A stretch of DNA of 64,000 nucleotides from Chryseobacterium sp. StRB126 (GCF_000829375.1 NZ_AP014624.1:2418001-2482000); one strand, 5' to 3'. Shown: positions 8,650-18,356, counted from the stretch's first letter. A program made the numbers and translations. The notes: generated by a model from the sequence alone, not told the origin.

Positions 8650-10071
8650 ATGATCCGCGTTTTACTTTTTATTGTACTCATCATTCTGATGTCTTGTAAC
8701 CCGAGTTCAAGGGAATACGAAAAAAGCTTTGACATCCCTTTAATGACGCAAAATGAAGAATTCAGATTAGCAGGGCAATATGATTCCTTGGTTAATCTTA
8801 ATAAAAAATACTACAAAATAGCAGAGAAAATAAGGTATGAAGATGGTAAAGCTTTATGTTATATAAACTTAGCGAGAGTCAATATATCCCTGGAAAATTA
8901 TCAAAAATCCAATATTCTATTTAATAAAGCTCAGGAAATTCTGGAAAATTCAGACAATCCTTTGCATAAAGCTATATTTTACAATTATTACGGTAAGCTT
9001 AATTCTGAGCTGAGAAGGATTGATAAAGCATTTGAGTACAATAATGAAGCATTAAAGAATATTGAGAAAAGTAACGATTCCGAATTAAAAAAGATAACTC
9101 TTTATAATATTTATACACAACAGGGGGATTATTATACTCAAAAAAAGAATCCCAAGGCTGCTCTGGAATATTTTCAGAAAGCAAGAGAATTTGATAAAAC
9201 CGGTATTGCAGATTGTACAATAAGTGATTATATATACATGCATAAAAATAAGGATTCCACTTATAAATATATAACAAGTGCTTATAATAAAATGATTGTC
9301 AGAAATAGAGAGGATGCTATTACTCTTAATATTCATACAATTATGGGGGAATATTACCTTTATTATAATGAATATGATAAGGCAGAAAAAGAATTTTTAA
9401 GGGCTTTGGAGATTGATAAAAAAACTAGGCGTATTTTTGCTCAGTATACAAAGTATATTTATAACGATCTTAGGACTTTATATGAAATAACAGGAGATAA
9501 AGAAAAAGCCTATTTTTATCTGAATGCTTACACTGAAGCAAAAAATAAGACCAATGCAGCATTATTGGCAACCATTAATCAGGATATGGAATCTTTTATT
9601 TCAGTATCAAAAACTGGTGCAGAACAACATAGAACTAAGGTTCAATGGGTTATTTTTCTGTCTCTTGCAGGATTTTCTTTACTGGCAGTCTATTCGTGGA
9701 GAATCATCACTATTTTGAGGAAAAGAAAGGCCGACCTGAGATCAGAGGCTGAAAGCCTGAAAAACAGGATCCATGATAACAGGCAGGAAGAAATCATTGA
9801 GATGGCCAAAAGGAATGATTCTGAATTTCTTACTTGTTTTAAAGAAGTATATCCTGGATATATAGAACAACTTTTAGCCATTAACTCTAATCTTGAAACT
9901 TCAGAGCTGGTTTTCTGTGCCATGCTGAAGCTGCATTTTACTTCTAAGGAAATTGCCAATTATACACTTGTTCAGCATAGAACCATTCAACAGAAAAAAT
10001 ACAGAATCCGGAAAAAAATGAATATTCCCACAGAAACAGATATTTATGTTTTCTTTGATCGTATTAAATGA
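8650..10071 (+). CDS. TPR-containing lipoprotein-like regulator with C-terminal LuxR-like HTH (copy 2)
   Basis: The ATG at 8650 is preferred over one at 8548 because it gives a lipoprotein signal (MIRVLLFIVLIILMSC, Cys at 16). The 473-residue product copies its neighbour's layout: TPR helices, a transmembrane segment (WVIFLSLAGFSLLAVYSW), a coiled coil and the HTH (FTSKEIANYTLVQHRTIQQKK). The HTH region is nearly the same as in copy 1 while the TPR half has diverged, which suggests conserved DNA targets but different sensing. The two genes lie in tandem with a 117-nt spacer. Confidence 0.8.
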   Translation: MIRVLLFIVLIILMSCNPSSREYEKSFDIPLMTQNEEFRLAGQYDSLVNLNKKYYKIAEKIRYEDGKALCYINLARVNISLENYQKSNILFNKAQEILENSDNPLHKAIFYNYYGKLNSELRRIDKAFEYNNEALKNIEKSNDSELKKITLYNIYTQQGDYYTQKKNPKAALEYFQKAREFDKTGIADCTISDYIYMHKNKDSTYKYITSAYNKMIVRNREDAITLNIHTIMGEYYLYYNEYDKAEKEFLRALEIDKKTRRIFAQYTKYIYNDLRTLYEITGDKEKAYFYLNAYTEAKNKTNAALLATINQDMESFISVSKTGAEQHRTKVQWVIFLSLAGFSLLAVYSWRIITILRKRKADLRSEAESLKNRIHDNRQEEIIEMAKRNDSEFLTCFKEVYPGYIEQLLAINSNLETSELVFCAMLKLHFTSKEIANYTLVQHRTIQQKKYRIRKKMNIPTETDIYVFFDRIK

Positions 10072-10140
10072 TTAATGAACATTATTGTTCTTAATAAAAA
10101 GTTTTACCTATATCTTTTAGATTAAGATAATAAAAACATC

Positions 10141-10475
10141 ATATTTTGTGTCCTTCTTTACTTGTTCCTTCTTTTTTTTATTTCATGCAGTTTTGATGAA
10201 CAAAGATAGAATAGATTCCGGACTCTGGGTGAGTATGATTCTCGGGTTCATCTAAATGAGAATATCGGCAGGCGGGAAAGTGAAGTATAAGGCCAAAAAT
10301 GCTTTATGCTATGGGAATTGGGATTTTCTGTGCTCTGTTGAAACTCCATTTACTTCTAAGAAAATTGCCCAGCTATGCTTTTATTCAGTAGTGGACTGTT
10401 TAACAGAAAAAATATAGGATCAGAAACAGTTTAGTCTTCTCACAGAAATCAATATTTTGATCAGTTTTTTAATGA
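10141..10475 (+). pseudogene. Remnant of a third TPR-HTH regulator gene
   Basis: Translated in shifting frames, this stretch shows the same landmarks as the two upstream genes in order. First comes a signal with lipobox (FFISC), then GEYDSRVHLNENI, then KNALCY, then a degenerate HTH (FTSKKIAQLCFYSVVDCLTEKI), and finally the tail LLTEINILISFL (compare IPTETDIYVFF). Most of the TPR region is missing, and several stops and frameshifts interrupt it. It ends at about the place where the paralogues end. The match is by eye; an alignment would fix the exact ends. Confidence 0.75.
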
Positions 10476-10493
10476 CTTATGTACAAGTAAAAA

Positions 10494-10540
10494 ACTGTCT
10501 GATGCATCACATCAGACAGTGTTTCGAAATGTTTTTTTTC
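10494..10540 (+). terminator. Hairpin after the decayed TPR-HTH copy
   Basis: ACTGTCTGATG and CATCAGACAGT form a perfect 11-bp stem around CATCA (10494-10520). A run of eight T residues begins 11 nt later. It may be the surviving terminator of the TPR-HTH cluster. Confidence 0.55.
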
Positions 10541-11068
10541 GCCACCTGAATTTTCTTAGTGGTCTTGAGCTCAAATATGAAAATTTTTAATCAAATAATA
10601 AAAAATAGGTCTACTACACGAGTACTACAGGTCATATTTTAATATTTAATATATTGAAAATAAGACGATTGATTATTTTGCGTGTTTTTGGTGTTAGTGG
10701 ATGTGAATTTGAGGAAGCTGTATGAAATGAAGTCCTAAGAATATAATATCTGAACTATTTCAAAAATGACTTTTTGTATTTTTTCTTTAAGCATTTCCTA
10801 TATGTTTTATTTATAAAAAATAGTATTTACTTTTTTTGTTTGATTATAGTTATTTGATAATCAGTATCATGTGTTAATGCTGTACAAGTGTAGTAGGTGT
10901 TTTTTTTACTTCTTTCGATTTAAAATATAGATTTGTAATTGTATTGTGATGAATGATTAAAGTTTTTGCCGATACAGCATGTTAATATAAAGAAAAACAT
11001 GTGGCGACTATCAAAAACGATCAAACACTTACAATACAGTTAATTAAAAAATAAAACATAAATGAGGT
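10541..11068. other. AT-rich gene desert
   Basis: No open frame longer than a few codons looks real here. TAGATTTG at 10928-10935 fits the -7 consensus on the forward strand, but no TTG is found at the right distance. It could start a short RNA ending at the hairpins that follow. Confidence 0.4.
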
Positions 11069-11152
11069 TCCGGTAAAGGAATCTACCGGAGGTAAAAAGT
11101 GATATTTATCTTAGCTGGGAAATAGCTGTCTTAATATTTGAGGCAGCTATTT
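11069..11152 (+). other. Two hairpins, possible short non-coding RNA or leader
   Basis: TCCGGTA (11069-11075) pairs with TACCGGA (11084-11090). AAATAGCTGTCT (11120-11131) pairs with AGGCAGCTATTT (11141-11152) with one wobble pair. The second stem shares its GCTGTCT/AGGCAGC core with the terminator at 11270. No coding frame overlaps them. Their function is unknown. Confidence 0.35.
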
Positions 11153-11269
11153 AATTCGCAAATTATGTTAAGTATATTTTTTAATCATATTTTTTTTTAC
11201 ACAAATGAATCTCCGAAATCAGGATCTTAAAAGGAGAGAAGAAATATTTATTTTTTTAGAGGGAAAAAC

Positions 11270-11297
11270 GGCTGTCTCAGTTGAGGCAGCCATTTTT
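11270..11297. terminator. Bidirectional terminator
   Basis: GGCTGTCTC and GAGGCAGCC pair around AGTT, with ATTTTTATT on the forward side and GTTTTTC on the reverse side. It probably ends the reverse-strand monooxygenase transcript, whose stop lies about 95 nt away. Confidence 0.75.
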
Positions 11298-11386
11298 ATT
11301 ATAAAGGTAGGAAGATGGAGGAGGGAAGTAAAAAGTTATTGCACTCTATAAAACAATGATATTTCAAGACTTATTCTTCCTGTTTT

Positions 11387-12547
11387 TTATCTTAAATGTC
11401 CACTAAAGAACTCGAGCATGGTTGCTAAGGCTGTTTCAGAATGCATACGCTCTCCGTTTTCAAGAGATTCTTTGGTTGCATCTGCAGCTCGTTTCCGCAT
11501 ATTGATTTCATAATGGGAAATCGCTTCCTGTAGAGAGGTATAGCTGCTATCTGTTAAATGTTCACTGAGCTCAAGGGCATCAAGCATTGCCATATTGGCT
11601 CCTTCTCCCGCAAATGGAGGCATAACATGGGCAGCATCACCTATTAAAGTTATATTTGATTTTGTTTCCCAGCTTTGATCCAATGGCATAGCATAGATAG
11701 GACGGGGAATGAAAGGGATAACAGCGTTTTCAAACAGTTCATGCCATATTTCATTCCATTCCGGGTATTCTGTTTTAAACCAATGAAGAATGGCTGTATT
11801 ATCCGAGAAATCCAGCTTGGAATTTGCAGCCCAGTTTTCCTCTGCTTTAAAGCTTGCATAAAATCCAAGATCACCATTTCCCTTTTGACCCATCAGTATA
11901 TTTTTAGAATTCCCAAAGGCCATTATCTTTCCACCATTAATTAATGCATTGATATGGGGAGCATGTTGTTTCGAAACAATTCCTTCCAGCATAATGACTC
12001 CTGAATACACCGGTTTGTTATCTGTGAGATAAGGACGGATCTTGGAATGAGCTCCATCTGCAGCAATCACAAGGTCTGCATAAGCCGATGTTCCATTTTT
12101 AAAATGAATCAGCCAGCCCTCGTTTTGAGGTTCCATGGAGATAAAATGACTGTCCCAAACAACGGTGTCCGGGTGGAGAGATTCCAGCAACATATTTCTC
12201 AAAGGCCCACGATCTATTTCAGGACGGAAATGCTCAGCTCCAAAATCCTCGTCTGGTTTGGTGTCATGGTCACTGAACAGAATTTCAGCCTGTTCATTCA
12301 TGATAAGTGTTTTATCTGCCCCGGGGCGGAATGTCTTTTTAAACTCTTCCAATAAATCAGCTTTACTTATAGCTGCCAGTCCTGAATTTTCATGCATATC
12401 GAGGGGAGAACCCTGCACACGTGCTTCTTTATTAAAGTCTCTTTCGTATACTTTTACATAGGCATTTTTAAGCTGTAAAAGTCTTGCCAGTGTTAATCCG
12501 GCAGGGCCACCACCTACGATGGCTATTGATATATTGTCTATCAGCAT
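11387..12547 (-). CDS. FAD-dependent monooxygenase, Tet(X)-like
   Basis: This 386-residue flavoprotein has the dinucleotide fold GGGPAG (12-17), YERDFNKEAR (34-43), a conserved R117 in GPLRNML, and the second FAD motif GDAAHVMPPFAGEGAN (303-318). Its length and these motifs match the Tet(X) branch of aromatic hydroxylases, which inactivate tetracyclines by hydroxylation. The region between residues 190 and 235, which contributes to substrate binding in Tet(X), is divergent, so tetracycline activity is not assured. An AraC gene lies 25 nt upstream on the same strand, and the two probably share a transcript. Confidence 0.85.
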   Translation of the reverse strand: MLIDNISIAIVGGGPAGLTLARLLQLKNAYVKVYERDFNKEARVQGSPLDMHENSGLAAISKADLLEEFKKTFRPGADKTLIMNEQAEILFSDHDTKPDEDFGAEHFRPEIDRGPLRNMLLESLHPDTVVWDSHFISMEPQNEGWLIHFKNGTSAYADLVIAADGAHSKIRPYLTDNKPVYSGVIMLEGIVSKQHAPHINALINGGKIMAFGNSKNILMGQKGNGDLGFYASFKAEENWAANSKLDFSDNTAILHWFKTEYPEWNEIWHELFENAVIPFIPRPIYAMPLDQSWETKSNITLIGDAAHVMPPFAGEGANMAMLDALELSEHLTDSSYTSLQEAISHYEINMRKRAADATKESLENGERMHSETALATMLEFFSGHLR

Positions 12548-12572
12548 TGTATTTAAATTTTACAGGACAAAA

Positions 12573-13328
12573 TTACTGTCCCTTCAGCACTGATAATAGT
12601 ATAAATCGGTCATCTTTATTTTTGGATAATTCTTTGGGAACAACACCAGAAAATTTTTTAATCTCCTTAATGAAATGATTCTGATCCGTATAATTAAGTT
12701 CTGGAAATAATCTGCCTTGTGCAATATGCTCTAAAGAAGCTCTGAAACGTAAGATCGTAGAATAGGCCTTTAAAGACAGGCCCAGTTGCTTTGTAAAATA
12801 ACGATTGATCTGCCTGCTGTTCCAATTCACTTTTTCAGACAGTTCTTTCACGCTCATTTCACCTTTTGATGCATAGATCAGCTCAAAAAGCTTACGTTTT
12901 TTCTCATCTGTTTTCTGGGGAATAAGTTCCTTAATCTTTTGTATTGCTTTGGTGCAGCAAAGTTCAAAATCCTGTAAATCATCCGCTTTAAAGTTCCAGA
13001 AATCCTTAGGAAGCTCTTTTGCTGTATTGAGTACATCTGCAATGGTTGTATTTAAAATGTATTCAACGGCAATAGGTTTAAAACTTACAACAAAAGCCTG
13101 AGTCTGTGGCAGAATCTGTCTTTGTTCAGGATAGGTTTCCAATCCGATAAGGGCGACCTGAAAAGGTTCCGATGAAGATTGCATAAAAAATAAATCAACC
13201 CTTCCATCCGGAATAATAACCACTTCTTTTGCTGCATCCGACCGGTTATGGAAAGTTCCCAGATTTTCTACAAAATCTGAAATACTCTGATCTGGCTCAA
13301 TGAAATGAAACTGAAAGTCCTTATCCAT
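12573..13328 (-). CDS. AraC-family regulator upstream of the monooxygenase
   Basis: The start is set at the ATG at 13328, as the longer frame uses a TTG at 13334. The 251-residue protein has a DUF6597-like N-terminal half (PDGRVDLFFM near 40-50) and a C-terminal AraC-type HTH (VKELSEKVNWNSRQINRYF, then LNYTDQNHFIKEIKKFSGV). TATTTTTG at 13377-13370 fits the -7 box, with no good -33 element. Because it sits in the same transcript as the Tet(X)-like gene, it probably controls that gene and itself. Confidence 0.88.
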   Translation of the reverse strand: MDKDFQFHFIEPDQSISDFVENLGTFHNRSDAAKEVVIIPDGRVDLFFMQSSSEPFQVALIGLETYPEQRQILPQTQAFVVSFKPIAVEYILNTTIADVLNTAKELPKDFWNFKADDLQDFELCCTKAIQKIKELIPQKTDEKKRKLFELIYASKGEMSVKELSEKVNWNSRQINRYFTKQLGLSLKAYSTILRFRASLEHIAQGRLFPELNYTDQNHFIKEIKKFSGVVPKELSKNKDDRFILLSVLKGQ

Positions 13329-13635
13329 AATCAATAAAAGGGAGTGATGTTCTTTAACAGATTAAATTACAAAAATAGGCCTAATCCCAGATAAATTATT
13401 ATTTAAATTAGGTTGAGCCAAAATCATATGCCTAAATGAAAGTTGTTTATTAATATCTTAAAGTCTATGTGCTAATGTTGTTTAATTTTTCCACCACATT
13501 AGCACACAGAAAATATCACAGGATTTTAAAAATACTTGTGCATTCGTAGCCTTAAAATATACCTGAATATATACGAAATATACCTGTTTTAATGCTTAAA
13601 ATCAGTCTATTTTTGTGGATATAACGTAAAAGATT

Positions 13636-14583
13636 ATGAGAGCAATCGTATTGGAACAGTTCGGTGGAACAGAGCATCTTGTGGAAAAAGAAATTGAAAA
13701 ACCGAGTATCAAAGATCATGAAGTCCTTGTTAAGGTAAAAGCCGTCAGCATCAATCCTGTAGATGTTAAAGTGCGGAGTAGAAAGGCCCCACTTGCAGAA
13801 AGTTTAACTCAGTATGATCCTTTGATTTTAGGTTGGGATATCTCCGGTGTGATTGTTGAAGCTGGAAGTGAAGTCACTTCATATAAGGTAGGAGATGAGG
13901 TTTTTGGGATGGTTAATTTTGCCGGACACGGCAAAGCCTATGCTGAATATGTAGCAGCTCCGGCAGAACATTTAGCAGTTAAGCCTAAAAATGTTACACA
14001 TCTTGAAGCGGCAGCCAGCACTTTGGCGGCATTGACTGCCTGGCAGGCTTTTGACAGTTATGGTAAGCTGAGATCAACGGATAAAGTACTTATTCATGCC
14101 TCCGCCGGAGGAGTAGGACATTTTGCCATACAAATTGCAAAATATATTGGAGCTCATGTTATTGCTACTTCCTCTGCAGCTAACCAAGATTTTGTAATGG
14201 AACTGGGAGCTGATCAACATATTGACTATAAAGCGAATCATTTTGAAGAGCTTCTTCATGATATTGATTTTGTATTGGAAGCTATTGGCGGTGAAAATTT
14301 TCAGAAATCTGTTCAGGTTTTAAAGCCTTTCGGGACTATTGTAACGCTGCCTTCCGGACATACTCAGGATGATGAAAAGCAGGCTCGTGAAAAGAACCTG
14401 CATGCCTGCTATTTTATGTCAGTGTATTCCAGTGGCAGGGATATGCAGAAAATAGCTTCTCTGTTGGAAAAAGGAATTATAAAGCCTCATATTTCTCATA
14501 TATTTTCTTTCAATGAAATAGCAAAAGCCCATGAACAGATTGAAACTGGACGAACCATAGGAAAAGTGGTGGTGGAGTTATGA
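13636..14583 (+). CDS. NADP-dependent oxidoreductase, quinone oxidoreductase-like (MDR family)
   Basis: This 315-residue protein has the zinc-free medium-chain dehydrogenase layout: a GroES-like N-terminal half (GWDISGVIVEAGSEV) and a nucleotide-binding half with HASAGGVGHFAIQIAKYIGA (about 155-174). No structural zinc cysteines are present. Such enzymes reduce quinones or activated alkenes with NADPH. TATTTTTG at 13608-13615 and a CTG 21 nt before it form a possible promoter. It diverges from the AraC-monooxygenase pair, so that regulator might control it as well. Confidence 0.88.
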   Translation: MRAIVLEQFGGTEHLVEKEIEKPSIKDHEVLVKVKAVSINPVDVKVRSRKAPLAESLTQYDPLILGWDISGVIVEAGSEVTSYKVGDEVFGMVNFAGHGKAYAEYVAAPAEHLAVKPKNVTHLEAAASTLAALTAWQAFDSYGKLRSTDKVLIHASAGGVGHFAIQIAKYIGAHVIATSSAANQDFVMELGADQHIDYKANHFEELLHDIDFVLEAIGGENFQKSVQVLKPFGTIVTLPSGHTQDDEKQAREKNLHACYFMSVYSSGRDMQKIASLLEKGIIKPHISHIFSFNEIAKAHEQIETGRTIGKVVVEL

Positions 14584-14716
14584 TATTGGGTGTCAAAAAT
14601 TCAAAGAATTTTTGACAGGGTGTTTCCTCAACAGATCTTCGATGTATATTTTAAACCAAATTCACAGAATTATCCCTATTTTAGAAGGCTAAAAATAGAT
14701 AGCGTTGTAATTTCCA

Positions 14717-15295
14717 ATGGATAAATCATCGATTAATAATTATTTCCATTCCTTGTTCAGTATCCAAGATGAAGTGGTGGAGAAAATCACGGAAACCTTC
14801 AAATCTTTTGAGTTAAAGGCTAATGATGTTTTACTGGATCAAAATACCATCAGTACCAAGACCTATTTTCTGGAAAAAGGATATGTTCGTTCCTATCTGC
14901 TGAATGAGGATAATGAGGAAATTACGACCAATATTTATGCTGCACCGTGTTTTGTGAACGATTTTTTATCCTTTTTCAGACAACAGCCAACCAAAGAAAT
15001 CTATCAGACTGTTACAGACTGTACATTCTGGGAAACCGGATTGGAAAACGTGCAATATAACTTTCACAATATTCCTGAATTCAGGGAGTTTAGTAGGCTT
15101 CTTTTTGTTTTGAATTATCACAATATTCACGACAGACTGATCGAAATGGCAAGCCAGAAAGCTTCAACCCGTTACGCTAATCTGATGAAGAAAGATCCGG
15201 ATATTTTTCAGCATGTTCCGCTGAAGATCATTGCTTCCTATCTGGGAATTAAAGACAGTTCGTTGAGCAGAATCCGAAGAGATATTAATAAGTAA
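14717..15295 (+). CDS. Crp/Fnr-family transcriptional regulator
   Basis: This 192-residue protein has a cNMP-binding-like beta domain (about 25-110, FLEKGYVRSYLLN) and a C-terminal helix-turn-helix (PLKIIASYLGIKDSSLSRIRR). No cysteine motif for an iron-sulfur cluster is visible, so it is not a classical Fnr. Short Crp/Fnr proteins like this are common in Flavobacteriia and often lie beside stress or oxidoreductase genes. The tandem repeat array begins at its last codons, so the gene end is part of the first repeat boundary. Confidence 0.9.
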   Translation: MDKSSINNYFHSLFSIQDEVVEKITETFKSFELKANDVLLDQNTISTKTYFLEKGYVRSYLLNEDNEEITTNIYAAPCFVNDFLSFFRQQPTKEIYQTVTDCTFWETGLENVQYNFHNIPEFREFSRLLFVLNYHNIHDRLIEMASQKASTRYANLMKKDPDIFQHVPLKIIASYLGIKDSSLSRIRRDINK

Positions 15296-17245
15296 AAGGT
15301 TGGGAGCTGGAAGATGGAGGCTGGAAGTTACTGTCTGTCTGATAATTTCTGGAAGTTTTTTAACGCAGTGTTCGCAAAGTTTTTGAGTAAGATGTTTTAG
15401 ATTCGTTCGCAATGGCGTTCCACTCAGCAAGGTAGCGGTGTAGATATTTCTTGGCTGAACGAAGTGCCTTTGCGATCGGTAATAAAGCGCTGCAAAAAAT
15501 TATCTTTGTGCTCTTTGCGTTTAAGAAAATCAGAATAAGTAATTAAGTAAAAGGCTGGGAGCTGGAAGTTACTGTCAGCCTGATGATTTCTGGAAGTTTT
15601 TTAACGCAGTGTTCGCAAAGTTTTTGAGTAAGATGTTTTAGATTCGTTCGCAAGGGCGTTTCACTCAGCAATGTGGATGGTGTATTTATTTCTTAGCTGA
15701 ACGAAGTGCCTTTGCGATCGGTAATAAAGTGCTGCAAAAAATTATCTTTGTGCTCTCTGCGTTTAAGAACATCAGAATAAGTAATTAAGTAAAAGGCTGA
15801 AAGATGGAGGTTGGAAGTTACTGTCAGCCTGATGATTTCTGGAAGTTTTTTAACGCAGTGTTCGCAAAGTTTTTGAGTAAGATGTTTTATATTAGTTCGC
15901 AAGGGCGTTTCACTCAGCAATGTGGATGGTGTATTTATTTCTTAGCTGAACGAAGTGCCTTTGCGAACTAATATAAAGCACTGCAAAAAATTATCTTTGT
16001 GCTCTTTGCGTTTAAGAAAATCAGAATAAGTAATTAAGTAAAAGGCTGGGAGCTGGAAGTTACTGTCTGTCTGATAATTTCTGGAAGTTTTTTAACGCAG
16101 TGTTCGCAAGGCTTTTGAGTAAGATGTTTTAGATTCGTTCGCAAGGGCGTTTCACTCAGCAATGTGGATGGTGTATTTATTTCTTAGCTGAACGAAGTGC
16201 CTTTGCGAACTAATATAAAGCACTGCAAAAAATTATCTTTGTGCTCTTTGCGTTTAAGAAAATCAGAATAAGTAATTAAGTAAAAGGCTGGGAGCTGGAA
16301 GATGGAGGCTGGAAGTTACTGCCTGTCTGATGATTTTTGGAAGTTTTTTACGCAGTGTTCGCAAGGCTTTTGGGTGTGATGTTTTAGATTCGCTCGCAAT
16401 GGCGTTTCACTCAGCAATGTGGATGGTGTATTTATTTCTTAGCTGAACGAAGTGCCTTTGCGATCGGTAATAAAGCGCTGCAAAAAATTATCTTTGTGCT
16501 CTCTGCGTTTAAGAAAATCAGAATAAGTAATTAAGTAAAAGGCTGGAAGATGGAAGTTACTGTCAGCCTGATGATTTCTGGAAGTTTTTTAACGCAGTGT
16601 TCGCAAAGTTTTTGAGTAAGATGTTTTAGATTCGTTCGCAAGGGCGTTTCACTCAGCAATGTGGATGGTGTATTTATTTCTTAGCTGAACGAAGTGCCTT
16701 TGCGATCGGTAATAAAGCATTACAAAAAATTATCTTTGTGCTCTCTGCGTTTAAGAAAATCAGAATAAGTAATTAAGTAAAAGGCTGGGAGCTGGAGGCT
16801 GGAAGTTACTGTCAGCCTGATGATTTCTGGAAGTTTTTTAACGCAGTGTTCGCAAGGCTTTTGGGTGTGATGTTTTAGATTCGTTCGCAATGGCGTTCCA
16901 CTCAGCAAGGTGTAAAATGTAATGAGTTCTTAGCTGAACGAAGTGCCTTTGCGATCGGTAATAAAGCGCTGCAAAAAATTATCTTTGTGCTCTCTGCGTT
17001 TAAGAAAATCAGAATAAGTAATTAAGTAAAAGGCTGGGAGCTGGAAGTTACTGTCAGCCTGATGATTTCTGGAAATTTTTTAACGCAGTGTTCGCAAAGT
17101 TTTTGAGTAAGATGTTTTAGATTCGTTCGCAAGGGCGTTCCACTCAGCAAGGTAGCGGTGTAGATATTTCTTGGCTGAACGAAGTGCCTTTGCGAACTAA
17201 TATAAAGCACTGCAAAAAATTATCTTTGTGCTCTCTGCGTTTGTA
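15290..17245. repeat. Eight tandem copies of a ~245-bp intergenic repeat
   Basis: Units begin with AAGTAAAAGG at 15290, 15545, 15787, 16036, 16278, 16533, 16775 and 17024, giving lengths of 255, 242, 249, 242, 255, 242 and 249 bp plus a last partial unit. Each unit has about 50-60 bp rich in GGCTGGAAG-like motifs, then a long imperfect inverted repeat. In the outer arms, TTTTTTAACGCAG faces CTGCGTTTAAG. In the inner arms, TTCGCAAGGGCGTTTCACTC faces GAACGAAGTGCCTTTGCGA. Reverse-strand frames in it are shadows of the repeat. The length series 255-242-249-242 occurs twice, consistent with duplication of a four-unit block. Confidence 0.95.
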
Positions 17246-17307
17246 GAAAAATAATAATCATTTTAAAAATTAATAAAGAGGTCTGTCTGTTGTTTTATAA
17301 CCTGCTA

Positions 17308-17338
17308 GAACTTCCAGCTTCCAGCCTCCCTCTTCCAA
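17308..17338 (-). repeat. Dispersed CTTCCAGCC element
   Basis: The forward strand reads CTTCCAGCTTCCAGCCTCCC, the reverse complement of the GGCTGGAAG motif that opens each unit of the neighbouring array. The same element recurs at 54598, 58565 and 62512. Confidence 0.6.
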
Positions 17339-17420
17339 TCTTAGTCTTAAACTATCATTTCTTTTCATTTGTCAAGTGATAGATTGAAATTTGTCATCCA
17401 TCTTTGCTAAAAATAATTTC

Positions 17421-18356
17421 ATGAACAAAAAACATATAGTAGTTGTTGGATTAGGAGGTGTAGGTGGATATTTCGGTTTTAAAATTAACCAGATAAATGA
17501 GACTTCCGGAAAATATACTGTTTCCTTTGTAGCAAGGGGCGAAACTTATGATAAAGTAAAAGAAAACGGATTGGTTTTACTTTCACCAGAACACTCCAAC
17601 AATCGTACTCATCCAAATGCAATAGAACAGAATATCAGTGATCTTAAAAATCCTGATCTTGTCCTGATCTGTGTAAAGGAATATGATCTGGAGAATGTCT
17701 GCAGACAGCTGAAAGAAGTGATTACTAAAGATACAATTCTGCTTCCTATGATGAACGGAGCAGATATTTACGACAGAATCCGAAAAATAATTCCGGATCA
17801 TGTTATTCTGCCAACCTGTATTTATGTGGCTTCTCATATTAAAGAAAGAGGAACGGTGGAGCATAAAGGAAAAGCAGGAAAGATGATTGTAGGAAGAGAT
17901 CCTGAGCATTTTTCAAGTGATATTGTATGGGTAACGGATCTTCTTCAGGAAAGCAAAATTGATTTTGATTTTAAAGACAATTCTACAACAGATATCTGGA
18001 CTAAGTTTATCTTCATTGCAAGCTTTGGACTGGTAACCGCCAAGCATAATTCATCTATTGGAACTGTTTGTACTGATGAAGAACAAAAACAGGAAGCAAC
18101 AGAGATTATGAAGGAAATAAAGCAGATTGCAAATCAAAAAGAAATTCATCTTGCTGAAGATATTATTGAAAAAACCTTTGAAAAAGCGTCTACATTTCCT
18201 TTTGAAACGCCTACATCTTTGCAGCTGGATATTCATTCCGGAAAAAAAGAGAATGAGCTGGAGCTGTTTGCCGGAGCGGTTTTGAAATATGGTAAAGAGG
18301 TGAATATGGAGACTCCCTATACTGAAAAGATTTATAATGAGATTAAAGAAAAATAA
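17421..18356 (+). CDS. Ketopantoate reductase (PanE/ApbA)-family protein
   Basis: The ATG at 17421 is preferred to the TTG at 17391 because it puts the NADP-binding motif VVVGLGGVGGYFG next to the start. The 311-residue protein has the family's two halves: a Rossmann domain and a helical C-terminal domain. The helix DIWTKFIFIASFG (about 200-212) carries the lysine position expected of the catalytic residue, but the Asn usual in true PanE (K-x3-N) is replaced by Ala. It may therefore reduce a different 2-keto acid instead of ketopantoate. It has no pantothenate genes around it. Confidence 0.8.
   Translation: MNKKHIVVVGLGGVGGYFGFKINQINETSGKYTVSFVARGETYDKVKENGLVLLSPEHSNNRTHPNAIEQNISDLKNPDLVLICVKEYDLENVCRQLKEVITKDTILLPMMNGADIYDRIRKIIPDHVILPTCIYVASHIKERGTVEHKGKAGKMIVGRDPEHFSSDIVWVTDLLQESKIDFDFKDNSTTDIWTKFIFIASFGLVTAKHNSSIGTVCTDEEQKQEATEIMKEIKQIANQKEIHLAEDIIEKTFEKASTFPFETPTSLQLDIHSGKKENELELFAGAVLKYGKEVNMETPYTEKIYNEIKEK

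Noticed and set aside
12047..12678. Forward-strand frames opposite the monooxygenase and AraC genes
   Set aside because: They lie antisense to well-supported genes and have no domain or initiation signals.
15164..17210. Reverse-strand frames of 60-90 codons with a shared start (LSGTPLRTN) in the tandem array
   Set aside because: They recur with the repeat, have no promoter or domain and simply follow the duplicated DNA; they are shadow frames, not genes.
15290..17245. CRISPR array
   Set aside because: Units of ~245 bp with internal inverted repeats and no unique spacers do not fit; no cas genes are present.
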